Assembly (NCBI GenBank): GCA_016342415.1
Contig: JAEIOD010000035.1
Span: 1-47,144 of the forward strand
DNA from: Clostridiales bacterium
GTDB lineage: Bacteria > Bacillota > Clostridia > Peptostreptococcales > Acidaminobacteraceae
Reading direction: 5' to 3'
DNA length: 47,144 bases
Positions 33,497-42,146 of the stretch are shown in pieces. A model generated the notes under the pieces. That model worked only from the letters and a program-made list of their open reading frames with translations. It was not told where the DNA came from and searched no databases. The position numbers and the translations under genes are program-made. Position 1 is the first letter of the stretch. Every line of letters starts with the position of its first letter.

Positions 33497-34048
33497 TTAT
33501 GATATGCTTATTTTATAATCATTCATAGATTGAATAAAATCAATCAGTTCAACACCTTCCGCATCGGTTAGACTTAACCCGAATCTTACATTTTTACTTT
33601 CATATTCAAATGTCATCACGCCAAGAAATGATTTGAAAGTATCCAAAACAGACTTGTTTCTACTTGAGGTTTCATCAAGTATAACACTCATATGGCTTAT
33701 CTTTTCCAAGTCATATTCATTTTTGATATTGATCATCATAAAATGGGTTTCTATAGTGAGACGATTAGCTACCAGTGTTAATATTTGGTTTGAAAATGCA
33801 TGCCATAAAAAAGTTACAACCATTGTCAAGGTGTAAAAAATAACAGCAAATGCAAGAAAAGTAGTCACCTTTTGTCCAGCATTCTTAAACAACTGATTGT
33901 ACATGAAGTAAAATACTAAACCCAAACCACAACACGCAATCAGAATTCGTAACAGACCTTTAATGACATCTTTTCTACGTATCATAAATTCAGTGCCTTT
34001 ATCAATATGATTTACCTGTACGTTGCCATTACATATTAACTCATTCAT
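33497..34048 (-). CDS. PH-like membrane protein (group member 2)
   Basis: 183 residues. A short N-terminal tail, two helices (about 29-48 and 62-82), then the PH-like part: LTLVANRLTIETHFMMINIK, YDLEKISHMSVILDE, and FLGVMTFEYESKNVRFGLSL followed by a C-terminal helix ELIDFIQSM. The FEYESKxxxFG core is the clearest of the three. Start ATG 34048 follows AAGGAG. Neighbours in the same direction are a small two-helix protein upstream and member 1 downstream. Confidence 0.6.
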   Translation of the reverse strand: MNELICNGNVQVNHIDKGTEFMIRRKDVIKGLLRILIACCGLGLVFYFMYNQLFKNAGQKVTTFLAFAVIFYTLTMVVTFLWHAFSNQILTLVANRLTIETHFMMINIKNEYDLEKISHMSVILDETSSRNKSVLDTFKSFLGVMTFEYESKNVRFGLSLTDAEGVELIDFIQSMNDYKISIS

Positions 34049-34151
34049 AAATAACTCCTTTTATCCCATTGATATAAGTTTATTAATCATGCCATTCAAT
34101 TTCTCGCCTTTTAACATAAACTCCTGCTATTTCATCTTAAGCTAATACAAA

Positions 34152-34556
34152 TCAGTTCAATAAATCAATTAACTTAAAGAGGTCACTCGCCGTACCTAGG
34201 TCCCCATACGATTTATTTATTGCTTCTTTTAAACTATCAATCAAACTATATATTTCAGGACTGTTCAAACCTTGCTCTTCTATTATCATTTCAGCAACCC
34301 CGATGGCTAAAGTAATATCATTACTCATTGTCAGCGAACGCTGTAAACTGTCAAAAACACCGTGTCCATTCGCCATCAACAAATAGAAAGCAACAATTGA
34401 ATATCTATATACGAAAGAAAGAATAATGAGAAGTATAACTATTGAAATTAAAAGGAAAATTCTCTTGTGTTTCATTACCCATCTTATATTTAAATTGCAG
34501 TATTTTACTGCTAAGAAAAATACGATTACGATTAGAATAGCTATGACGTTTGACAT
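34152..34556 (-). CDS. Hypothetical small membrane protein
   Basis: 134 residues, not recognised. Two N-terminal helices (about 3-18 and 31-57) and a soluble helical C-terminal part (about 62-134) rich in Ser, Leu and acidic residues with no visible motif. AAAGGAT precedes ATG 34556. It belongs to the same-direction run from 37361 to 31287. The gap to the S41 gene upstream (34557-34701) holds no gene or clear terminator. Confidence 0.55.
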   Translation of the reverse strand: MSNVIAILIVIVFFLAVKYCNLNIRWVMKHKRIFLLISIVILLIILSFVYRYSIVAFYLLMANGHGVFDSLQRSLTMSNDITLAIGVAEMIIEEQGLNSPEIYSLIDSLKEAINKSYGDLGTASDLFKLIDLLN

Positions 34557-34701
34557 AAATAAAATCCTTTCAGCAGTTGAATTGTGTCTTTCTTGACCAT
34601 ACCAGAAACATATCTGAGATGATGCCTCTTTATATACTGGATGATGTAACTATGTTAACACTATTTTACTCACCAAATCAGTTACAATACATTTTACTTC
34701 A

Positions 34702-36249
34702 TCAGTTCAAATTGACTTCCAAGTTTTCTAGATACTTTAAAATCTCATCATCATTGAGCTCCTCATCAACTAAAACCACATCGTCAAATCTCATACCATC
34801 CTTATTGAAATCTACAAATGACCTTTGTGATTTAAAAATAAGTGTGCCATCAAGAGCTTGAATAATTGATATATAACCTGATTGTTTATCTAAAGGTTCA
34901 TGGCCAATCACATAAGTATCCATATTATCCTTTACAACGTTTGCAAAAGATATTGATGCGCTTGCAGAATGCTCGTTCAGAAGCAGTATAACATCGTACT
35001 CTTTGGAACTGGGTTCTATTTTTTTCATGTTAAAAGTATGAGTACTGTAAACATTGTCGTTGTATAAAAAACCTATACTGTATGAGTAAGTATCACCTGC
35101 TATTTTATTAAACAACTTCATTGCATTGACACCATTGCCACCACTATTGTATCTTAAATCAATAATGAGTGTTGAGTAATTGTTTGAACTTAATTCCTTC
35201 TCCAATTGGTTCAATTTCATCTTATAAAGAAAGTCGTTGATAAAAAACGTATCACAGTCAAGGTACAATATGTCGTCATTGACAACTTCCCATCTTAGTG
35301 GGTTTTCCATATCGACCGGATTATCAATTTCAGCTTTATCCTTATAACGGTTATACATGAAACTGTTATTAATTTTTTGTCGATCAACTACAGAAAGCCT
35401 ACTAGAATGAAACTCTGAATTGTCTCCTAAAATATTGTAGTGATAATCCTCTAGGTAAGTAGAAATTTCAATTAAGTGTGCCATGTAACTTGTATAAGAG
35501 GTAATTTGGTCATACCCTATCTTTTCAGTTATTGCACCTGTTGATTTAAAGTACTCTAGTAAAGCCACATAACTTTTTTCATAATCATTGTTAAACAGGT
35601 TTACATCATCATATACAAATTTCTCATCAAAATCATCTGTAATGTTAATCTGATGATTCTCATAAGCATGTTCATCTAATCTTTTAATTTTGACACTGTC
35701 TTTATACATTTCATAGTTTATTATCTGAAGTGGTAAGTAAATATCATCTTTTACTAAAATAGAATGAAATAATTCCTCATTCAGATCTATAACAATATCC
35801 AAGTCATCACCTTCAATTGTGTGTTTTTCAACTGCATATAACTCGGAATACATCTCACTCTTTGTCCTCTCCAAATAATGTCTATTTGATTTTTGTAACG
35901 TGACGTGAAGTGTATTAGTTGCTCTATCATAACTTTCTGTTGTTAAGTCAATAATGGCTTTATTTCTTAGATTAATATCATCAACAATTTCTATAAAATC
36001 CTCGATCGTAACATAATGCTGATTCTCATAAAATACTGCCGAGTATTCATATGCCTTTCCATAGATATCAGAATAAGACATGGTTATCGGCTCAATATCT
36101 AAAGACATAATCTCTATAGCCATACTTGTTTCTTTCACTTCTTTTTCTTGATGTCCAGATTCAGGTTCTATGGTATCAACATTACACGACATGAGTAACA
36201 TCAATAGTATTAAAAGCTGTATAGAATTTCTTATCCATTTATTTTGCAT
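34702..36249 (-). CDS. S41-family (CtpA/TSP-like) peptidase lipoprotein
   Basis: 515 residues. The signal peptide ends in lipobox LLMSC (Cys22), so it should be anchored on the outer face of the membrane. The N-terminal 250 residues are unassigned and no PDZ domain is evident. The C-terminal 220 residues carry the S41 fold: LIIDLRYNSGGNGVNAMKLF and VILLLNEHSASASISFANVV. Ser430 in SAS and Lys455 are 25 residues apart, the same distance as the Ser/Lys dyad of CtpA. It should cleave proteins at the cell surface, possibly acting on neighbouring SLH proteins or on partners in the run. AAGGAG precedes ATG 36249. Third gene of the run. Confidence 0.8.
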   Translation of the reverse strand: MQNKWIRNSIQLLILLMLLMSCNVDTIEPESGHQEKEVKETSMAIEIMSLDIEPITMSYSDIYGKAYEYSAVFYENQHYVTIEDFIEIVDDINLRNKAIIDLTTESYDRATNTLHVTLQKSNRHYLERTKSEMYSELYAVEKHTIEGDDLDIVIDLNEELFHSILVKDDIYLPLQIINYEMYKDSVKIKRLDEHAYENHQINITDDFDEKFVYDDVNLFNNDYEKSYVALLEYFKSTGAITEKIGYDQITSYTSYMAHLIEISTYLEDYHYNILGDNSEFHSSRLSVVDRQKINNSFMYNRYKDKAEIDNPVDMENPLRWEVVNDDILYLDCDTFFINDFLYKMKLNQLEKELSSNNYSTLIIDLRYNSGGNGVNAMKLFNKIAGDTYSYSIGFLYNDNVYSTHTFNMKKIEPSSKEYDVILLLNEHSASASISFANVVKDNMDTYVIGHEPLDKQSGYISIIQALDGTLIFKSQRSFVDFNKDGMRFDDVVLVDEELNDDEILKYLENLEVNLN

Positions 36250-36348
36250 TTCTACTCCTTAGTATCCAGTTCACTCTTAGAGTTTTTCAAATTTATTCTC
36301 GTTTATAACTCTACAGATATTCCAAACAAAATTTACTGGGAATCATGC

Positions 36349-36942
36349 TTATATATCATGAGCATTTGATATTTTCATCTGTTCTCTTTTGTCCCAATAT
36401 CGGTGAATCTGTTGTTTAATAATATCACTCACCAGATATTTAGCTTCTTCTTCATCAATGGTCATGCCAATCTTAATGGTTTTATTGTTATACTCAAACC
36501 GTATGATGCCATTGTATAATTGAAAATTGTAGTAAATATTAAACTGTAACAGTCTCTTTCGATCAACAATAAATTTCTTTTGTTGTTCTTTATAAACCCT
36601 AACATCAAACATATCATAATAAGAGTACGTATTTTTAATACTGACAAACCAGATCTTCTTTTCTACTGTGAGTTTGTCTCTATCACATCGAATGATTTCT
36701 CTACCATGATACAACCAACCTAAAAGTAGTATGTCAAAAAAACTGAAACTGCCAATTATGCATGATGCCATTATGAAATCTATATCAAAAATTGAAAGAT
36801 CATTGGTTACAATAAAAACAATAGGTACAATCAAATAGCACCATAATGACACCATCATTATTTTATTTCTATGGCTTGGAATGGTAATTGTATAAGATTC
36901 TCCTGTATATTCTATCATCGCTTGATTTTCTTTTTTCATCAT
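36349..36942 (-). CDS. PH-like membrane protein (group member 3)
   Basis: 197 residues. Two helices (about 26-47 and 53-76) and a PH-like part: CDRDKLTVEKKIWFVSIKNTY, YYDMFDVRVYKEQQ, then YNGIIRFEYNNKTIKIGMTI and a C-terminal amphipathic helix with EEEAKYLVSDIIKQQ. It aligns strand for strand with the genes at 33497 and 32927, except that it sits on the other side of the S41 gene. GAGGG precedes ATG 36942. It is 14 nt downstream of the first gene of the run. Confidence 0.6.
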   Translation of the reverse strand: MMKKENQAMIEYTGESYTITIPSHRNKIMMVSLWCYLIVPIVFIVTNDLSIFDIDFIMASCIIGSFSFFDILLLGWLYHGREIIRCDRDKLTVEKKIWFVSIKNTYSYYDMFDVRVYKEQQKKFIVDRKRLLQFNIYYNFQLYNGIIRFEYNNKTIKIGMTIDEEEAKYLVSDIIKQQIHRYWDKREQMKISNAHDI

Positions 36943-36956
36943 ATTACCCTCATTTA

Positions 36957-37361
36957 TTATATAGATTGAAAGAGTTGATTGAATGTAGGCTCAAATTTAG
37001 CGTAAACATTAAATAAAAGCGGTCCGATTATCAATACAACAGGTACCACTAACGTCAAGTTGACAAAGACGTTTTGTTTTCCGATATAAATTGGATCCTC
37101 AGAATCATATAAACTCCATTTGAAGTCCTTTACAAAGTTATTGAAGTAAAATAGTGTTGTCATATATACCAGTATAAATAACCAACCGATGGTCTTAAAC
37201 ACTTCAAACTCTCTTGAAATTATATAAAAAGGATTAGTGTGTCCTCCTAACTGTTGCAAGATACCCAATACAATAAATGGCACTATCATAATAAGTACAA
37301 ATCCGATGATTGATTTTTTTCTATCGGCTTTCATCTTTGGCATCAAAACAACTAAGTTCAT
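36957..37361 (-). CDS. Hypothetical three-helix membrane protein
   Basis: 134 residues, not recognised. Helices at about 18-36, 56-74 and 98-120, with a short basic N-terminus and a loop FVKDFKWSLYDSEDPIYIGK between helices 2 and 3. GGAGG precedes ATG 37361. It is the first gene of the eight-gene run and lies 50 bp downstream of a probable promoter. Confidence 0.6.
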   Translation of the reverse strand: MNLVVLMPKMKADRKKSIIGFVLIMIVPFIVLGILQQLGGHTNPFYIISREFEVFKTIGWLFILVYMTTLFYFNNFVKDFKWSLYDSEDPIYIGKQNVFVNLTLVVPVVLIIGPLLFNVYAKFEPTFNQLFQSI

Positions 37362-37410
37362 CTTTTCCTCCTCTTATGATATCTTGATATTATCGACTCT
37401 TACATTCTAC

Positions 37411-37439
37411 ACCATATGTGAAAAAAGTTTTATTGACAA
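37411..37439 (-). promoter_or_regulatory. Promoter of the PH-like gene run
   Basis: TTGTCA (rc 37434-37439), 17 bp, TATGGT (rc 37411-37416) on the minus strand. It lies between the terminator of the protease/MORN gene and the first gene of the run. Confidence 0.5.
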
Positions 37440-37453
37440 ATACGTCCGGATTC

Positions 37454-37486
37454 AAAAGAAAGGCACAACATGAGATGTTATGCCTT
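37454..37486 (-). terminator. Terminator after the protease/MORN gene
   Basis: AAGGCATAACAT/ATGTTGTGCCTT (one G-U pair) with a 3-nt loop, then TCTTTTG on the minus strand, eight bases past the stop at 37494. Confidence 0.8.
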
Positions 37487-37493
37487 CTTACTA

Positions 37494-39173
37494 TTATTCT
37501 ACTAATTCATTGTTTTCCCAGTTACCTGATTTAACGTCTCCATTTGAGTAAGTATATGTACCAAAACCTGCTCTTAAGCCGTTTGACCAGCCACCGACAT
37601 ATGAACCGCCATTACTGTAATTTAATGAGCCTTGACCGTTGTATTCGTCATCTTTAAAGCCACCTTCATACACATCTCCATTAGCAAGTGTGTATTTCCC
37701 AGTTCCTTCTTTCGTACCATCTACAAAATCGCCCAAGTAAACCGATCCGTCACTTTCAATTAATTTACCCTTACCGTGGAAATCCCAGTCCTTCATCGGT
37801 CCTGTATAAATGACATTACCTTCTTTGTCGTTGTAGTAGGTATAAGTTCCATACTCAGGATCATCATTTACAAACGAACCACTGAAGATACTGCCACTTG
37901 CATAATAGAAAGTTCCTTTTCCTTCTAATTTACTGTCTTTAAACTCTCCAATATAAATGTGTCCATTAATATCAGCAAATTCACCATTACCATTAAATTC
38001 TTTATTCTTTGTTTCACCGATATATAAACCATCTTCAGTTTCAATGACGTCTAAATTCTTAACATAAGTATAGAATTCTTTTATTGTGAAATTGGATTTT
38101 TTATTTAAATTAATTACCATTCTACTTGGTATAGCCATGCCGATGTTTTCACCGTCTTTGATTCCAGCAACTATAACACCAACACATTCTCCATATTCAT
38201 TTAATAGCGGTCCTCCACTACTACCAGGACTTACTGCTGCTGTTACTTGAATACTTCGTTTGTCAATTGCACTTACTATACCTTCTGATAACGTATTGGT
38301 CAATCCATAAGGACTTCCAATTGCATAAATATCGTTACCAATTTTTAAAGTCTCATCAACCATTTTTAGATGACTCGAGTTTTCTATCTTTGTATCGATG
38401 ATTGCCAAGTCCTGATACAGACTATAACCTTTCACATTGATATCAGTGGTATATTTCTTTCCATTGTTATCAATAATTGTGATTTTTTCTGCACCTAATA
38501 TGACATGACTATTGGTTACAATGCCACCTTCATTATTATAGAAGAAACCACTTCCAGATGCAGTCTCACCTTTTGAATTTGAAACTTCGATTTTTACTAC
38601 CGCATCCGTTAATTCACCGATTTCAGTTGTTGTTAATTTTTTTCTTTCATTAACAACTTCCTTAACGATGTTGATACCGAATCCTTCAGTGTTTGACCAA
38701 GTTGTTTTCCAGCCAAACTCTGTTACAGCAAAACGCCAAGTCATTGGGAAATATGTAATGTTTTTATAACTGAGTATCGGATACTCTTCTGTAGAGTTGT
38801 CTATGACTTTTCCATTTACCCCGATACCAAATGCTGGAATTTGTGCTTTTACATGACTACCTAATTCATTGTCTGCTCCTAAGAACATCTGAACCAAATC
38901 AGACAAATCGTTTTTCTTTGAAATCTTTAATCCCTCTGCATTAGAAAACTTTAAATCCAAACCTATTCCAGACAAGTAATCTGATGTCATTGGAAAATAT
39001 GTTACACCTTTATAAACCAATACTGGATACTGGCTGTGAGCTGTATCAATCTTAACACCATTAACTTTAACATCATAACTTGGAATCATTACATCTACAT
39101 CAGTATTTTCACCGAAACCAACTGATGGGATAGCTAATAAAATAGCAATTAAAACAATAATTATTTTCTTCAT
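37494..39173 (-). CDS. Secreted trypsin-like protease with stalk domains and MORN repeats
   Basis: 559 residues from ATG 39173, five bases after GGGAGG. After a signal peptide (about 1-21) there are two copper-amine-oxidase-N-like stalk units (about 30-85 and 112-170; VNGVKIDTAHSQYPVLVYKG and VNGKVIDNSTEEYPILSYKN). Then comes a DegP/HtrA-type serine protease domain with His223 (VTNSHVI), Asp255 (QDLAIID) and Ser319 (SPGSSGGPLL). No PDZ domain follows. Instead about seven MORN repeats fill 381-559 (YIGEFKDSKLEGKGTF, YLGDFVDGTKEGTGKY, YEGGFKDDEYNGQGSL, YVGGWSNGLRAGFGTY). It is a surface or exported protease with a MORN targeting or binding tail. It is monocistronic by its flanking terminators. 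Confidence 0.88.
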   Translation of the reverse strand: MKKIIIVLIAILLAIPSVGFGENTDVDVMIPSYDVKVNGVKIDTAHSQYPVLVYKGVTYFPMTSDYLSGIGLDLKFSNAEGLKISKKNDLSDLVQMFLGADNELGSHVKAQIPAFGIGVNGKVIDNSTEEYPILSYKNITYFPMTWRFAVTEFGWKTTWSNTEGFGINIVKEVVNERKKLTTTEIGELTDAVVKIEVSNSKGETASGSGFFYNNEGGIVTNSHVILGAEKITIIDNNGKKYTTDINVKGYSLYQDLAIIDTKIENSSHLKMVDETLKIGNDIYAIGSPYGLTNTLSEGIVSAIDKRSIQVTAAVSPGSSGGPLLNEYGECVGVIVAGIKDGENIGMAIPSRMVINLNKKSNFTIKEFYTYVKNLDVIETEDGLYIGETKNKEFNGNGEFADINGHIYIGEFKDSKLEGKGTFYYASGSIFSGSFVNDDPEYGTYTYYNDKEGNVIYTGPMKDWDFHGKGKLIESDGSVYLGDFVDGTKEGTGKYTLANGDVYEGGFKDDEYNGQGSLNYSNGGSYVGGWSNGLRAGFGTYTYSNGDVKSGNWENNELVE

Positions 39174-39351
39174 CTTTTCCTCCCACTTACACACTCAACC
39201 TATAAGTTTATTCACATATATATTTCAAAACACAATCTCATTACAAACAATTTTTCAAAATATTGGAATAACACACATTTATAAGTTTAGCACAAGCTTT
39301 CATAATAAACAACATAATATGACATAATTAACTATTTAATACATGGAATAT

Positions 39352-39386
39352 ACTAACAAAACTCAAGGAGAACATCCCTGAGTTTC
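39352..39386 (-). terminator. Terminator after the small membrane protein gene
   Basis: AAACTCA/TGAGTTT with an inner GG/CC pairing, then TTGTTAG on the minus strand, about 20 nt past the stop at 39406. The stretch 39174-39351 is the AT-rich leader of the protease/MORN gene and shows no certain element. Confidence 0.6.
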
Positions 39387-39405
39387 ATAATTTCAATTTA
39401 TATCA

Positions 39406-39804
39406 TCATAGTGATACCGACATGATAATAAAACAAACAAATGCCTGTAACCTTAACATCAATTTTTCTTTTTCAAGCAATTTGTATGTATTCATAATAA
39501 TCTCATCTTCCTCATGACATACTCTAAAGTACTCCGATTTCATGAAGTAATAAATATATTGGTGGGCCATGGAATATATCTTGTGATTTTTTTGAAATTC
39601 TCTTAAATCACTTAAGTGATGCGTTCTAACATACTTTTCTATCGGTCTTTTGATTTTATACGTTGATCCAATCATCATCAGAAAAGCAATGAGAATACCT
39701 ACATACAAAAAAAGAGGATGTAATAAAACCAATAGACACGTTATCAGTTGAAAGTACCTAATACTTCTTATTTTGTTTGATGTCTGAAGTAATAAATCAA
39801 CCAT
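39406..39804 (-). CDS. Hypothetical membrane protein
   Basis: 132 residues, not recognised. A basic N-terminus (QTSNKIRSIRYFQ), two close helices (about 18-48), a soluble part with several His and aromatic residues (about 50-110, DLREFQKNHKIYSMAHQYIYYF) and a last short helix. The ribosome site before ATG 39804 is weak (AGAGGG 12 nt away). It lies 45 nt downstream of the FN3/SLH gene and may be cotranscribed with it. Confidence 0.5.
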   Translation of the reverse strand: MVDLLLQTSNKIRSIRYFQLITCLLVLLHPLFLYVGILIAFLMMIGSTYKIKRPIEKYVRTHHLSDLREFQKNHKIYSMAHQYIYYFMKSEYFRVCHEEDEIIMNTYKLLEKEKLMLRLQAFVCFIIMSVSL

Positions 39805-39849
39805 ATCTAATCACAACCCTCTCTTACTCAACAGTTAAGCCATTCGTAT

Positions 39850-41946
39850 CTATTTCTTAATGAATTTTTTCATGGACTTTTCCAATAAGACAAATCCCAT
39901 TTCATGTGTGGCTAAGTCTTTTGGATTGAAATTCGTTCCATCGCCATTTAGGATGTCCAAACTATTAATGAATCGTACGCTCTCTACAGCCCAGGGTGAT
40001 ATAAGTGATTTATCAGCAAATGAATCTTTCCACAAACCATTATCCATTTCAGTAGATGAACCAACAATGGCTGTATATGCATTTTTAAGCATTACAGACA
40101 TCTCTTGTCTTGTTACAAAACCATCTGGATTGAAAGTTGTCTCAGAAGTACCACTGATAATACCTAAAGCATTGGCCTTTTTTATATTTGTTTGCTCTTG
40201 AGATGTTAAATGAGAAATATCCAAAAACTGCTTTGCTTTATTCATATCCACTGAAATAGCATGTTGATCAAAACTGTCATAAAGCGCAACCAGCATCTCA
40301 CAGAATTCCACTCTTGTTAGTGAAGCCTGTGGATCTTCTAAAAGAGTATTTAGAAGCACGGATTCCAGTACTTCTTTCTCTTTGACCGCCTCTACGTAAC
40401 TTTGAGCCCATGAACTGATATCAGTAGTTGCCTCAGGTGATAAAACAGGATCTGACGATACCGTAAAGTCATGTTTCATAGACTTTTGAGAGGTAGCATT
40501 TAAAGCTGTTAAAACAAGTCTATATCGATGTCCATCAGTCAGTATATTTTGATCAACTATATATGATGAATCTACAAATTCAACATTATTGAGTATAATC
40601 TTTCTCGTATCCAAATCTTGTATTGTTAAGGAGTATTTATCGACCCCATAGATGTCTTTCCAATGTAACTTAACATCATTTATAGCATAATACGCTTTAA
40701 GCCCTATGGCTTCTGGCGCAGTTAATTCTATAGCTTCTACTGAAAAATCTATTTCTCGCATTTTTGATTTATCATCTCTTACAGTTGTAACAACTAATTT
40801 ATATTCATGCCCAAAAGATAATTGGGTCTGAAGTATATCATAGTACGGTTTCTGTATGGTTTCCTGAATAATAATCTGATCCGTCGTTGTATCTCTTAAT
40901 ACCAATTCGTAGTTATCAATGTATTCAGACGGTTGCCATCTGATACGATGTCCTTCTTTAGAAACAACCTCACCTTTACTGATACCTTCTATACTTGGAT
41001 ACTCAATTGCAGGTAATCTAACAGAGAATCTTGATTGATTCCACTTTTCCAAGCCGTTGATAACCGAACAAAATGAAACTTCATACTGATGACCTGGAAT
41101 TATGAAAGATCCTTGGATCTCATATTTGGGTTGATTGGTCTGATACTTATGTACTATATACATGTTGTCAGTTAAATCTGCAACTGATACAAGATAATAA
41201 TCTGCATTATGTATATAATTCCATGATACTTTCAGATCCCCAGCAGAAACTATACTGCTATCCATTGGGTATCTTATCACAGGACGTTCAACGTCTACCG
41301 CATTAATATAGAACACTCTCTGATCACTACTCGTAAGCGGACCTTTTACTGCTGTAACAATAAATCTATATTGTTTGTTTTGACTCAAATATTTCTTATC
41401 AATAGTATAGTAATTACTAGATACTTTTTCTTCATAAATAATGAATTTACCATCTGTTTCATCTTTAACAGATACCAAGTAAGTATCTATACCTTCACCA
41501 AAAGTAAAATCCCAAATGAAGTATTGATCCACTAACGCAGAAGTATACAGACTATTGTCCCTTCTAATACTAGGTTTGGTTATAGTAGAAAAATCCCTTA
41601 ATGTAATAATGTTAATAAATCCCCAAACTTCTTCACTCCCTCTTACAGCAGCAACAGAAACTTCATACATATGTCTTGGTTCTATTAATGATTTTGGTAT
41701 TGTGTACTCTGTTGTATCAACCCTTACATTATCAACGATCGTAACATTACCAACTGTATCAACTACTTTAAGCAAGTAGTATTCAGAACCAACACACGAC
41801 TGCCACTTTATAGTAACATCTGCAAAATCAACTCCCTGCATATTCTCATGAGAGTTTATCACTGGTGTTTCTAAACTTTCCTCACCAAATGACACAGAAC
41901 TTATTAACATCAAACAAATACAGATAATCATTATTACTTTCTTCAT
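39850..41946 (-). CDS. Surface protein: five FN3-like repeats and C-terminal SLH (protein 2)
   Basis: 698 residues from ATG 41946, after GGAGGAGGAACA. Signal peptide about 1-21. Five FN3-like repeats follow (about 22-495), with the same landmarks as protein 1: core W, SEYYLLKVVD / ADYYLVSVADLTD, SxYxI, and GHQYEVSF / GHEYKLVVTTV endings. The last 190 residues hold the SLH units (LTRVEFCEMLVALYD, ISGTSETTFNPDGFVTRQEM, FNPKDLATHEMGFVLLEKSM). Protein 1 ends its SLH part with the nearly identical FNPKDLATHEMAFVLIEKSF. It lacks the Ig-like tail of protein 1, so the two are a duplicated pair that differ at the end. Confidence 0.85.
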   Translation of the reverse strand: MKKVIMIICICLMLISSVSFGEESLETPVINSHENMQGVDFADVTIKWQSCVGSEYYLLKVVDTVGNVTIVDNVRVDTTEYTIPKSLIEPRHMYEVSVAAVRGSEEVWGFINIITLRDFSTITKPSIRRDNSLYTSALVDQYFIWDFTFGEGIDTYLVSVKDETDGKFIIYEEKVSSNYYTIDKKYLSQNKQYRFIVTAVKGPLTSSDQRVFYINAVDVERPVIRYPMDSSIVSAGDLKVSWNYIHNADYYLVSVADLTDNMYIVHKYQTNQPKYEIQGSFIIPGHQYEVSFCSVINGLEKWNQSRFSVRLPAIEYPSIEGISKGEVVSKEGHRIRWQPSEYIDNYELVLRDTTTDQIIIQETIQKPYYDILQTQLSFGHEYKLVVTTVRDDKSKMREIDFSVEAIELTAPEAIGLKAYYAINDVKLHWKDIYGVDKYSLTIQDLDTRKIILNNVEFVDSSYIVDQNILTDGHRYRLVLTALNATSQKSMKHDFTVSSDPVLSPEATTDISSWAQSYVEAVKEKEVLESVLLNTLLEDPQASLTRVEFCEMLVALYDSFDQHAISVDMNKAKQFLDISHLTSQEQTNIKKANALGIISGTSETTFNPDGFVTRQEMSVMLKNAYTAIVGSSTEMDNGLWKDSFADKSLISPWAVESVRFINSLDILNGDGTNFNPKDLATHEMGFVLLEKSMKKFIKK

Positions 41947-42102
41947 TGTTCCTCCTCCAACCAATAAATTAAAATTATGATAACTTAATCGCCACTTATT
42001 TTATATAATACAAAAACCTTCCAAAATTAATGCTAGCATATATTTCCATGTTATACAATTAATCAGGTTATTTTTAAGTAAATTGCAATAACTGTTTTAA
42101 TC

Positions 42103-42131
42103 AAAAAAAGCATAACACCGAAGTGTTATGC
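42103..42131 (-). terminator. Strong terminator after the TolC pair
   Basis: GCATAACAC/GTGTTATGC with a TTCG loop and seven T on the minus strand, 16 nt past the stop at 42147. The stretch 41947-42102 otherwise holds only the leader of the FN3/SLH gene. Confidence 0.95.
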
Positions 42132-42146
42132 CAGTAGTTATTTTCC

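Noticed and set aside
36462..36647. A 61-codon minus-strand frame inside the third PH-like gene.
   Set aside because: It is a frame-shifted shadow of that gene with no ribosome site.
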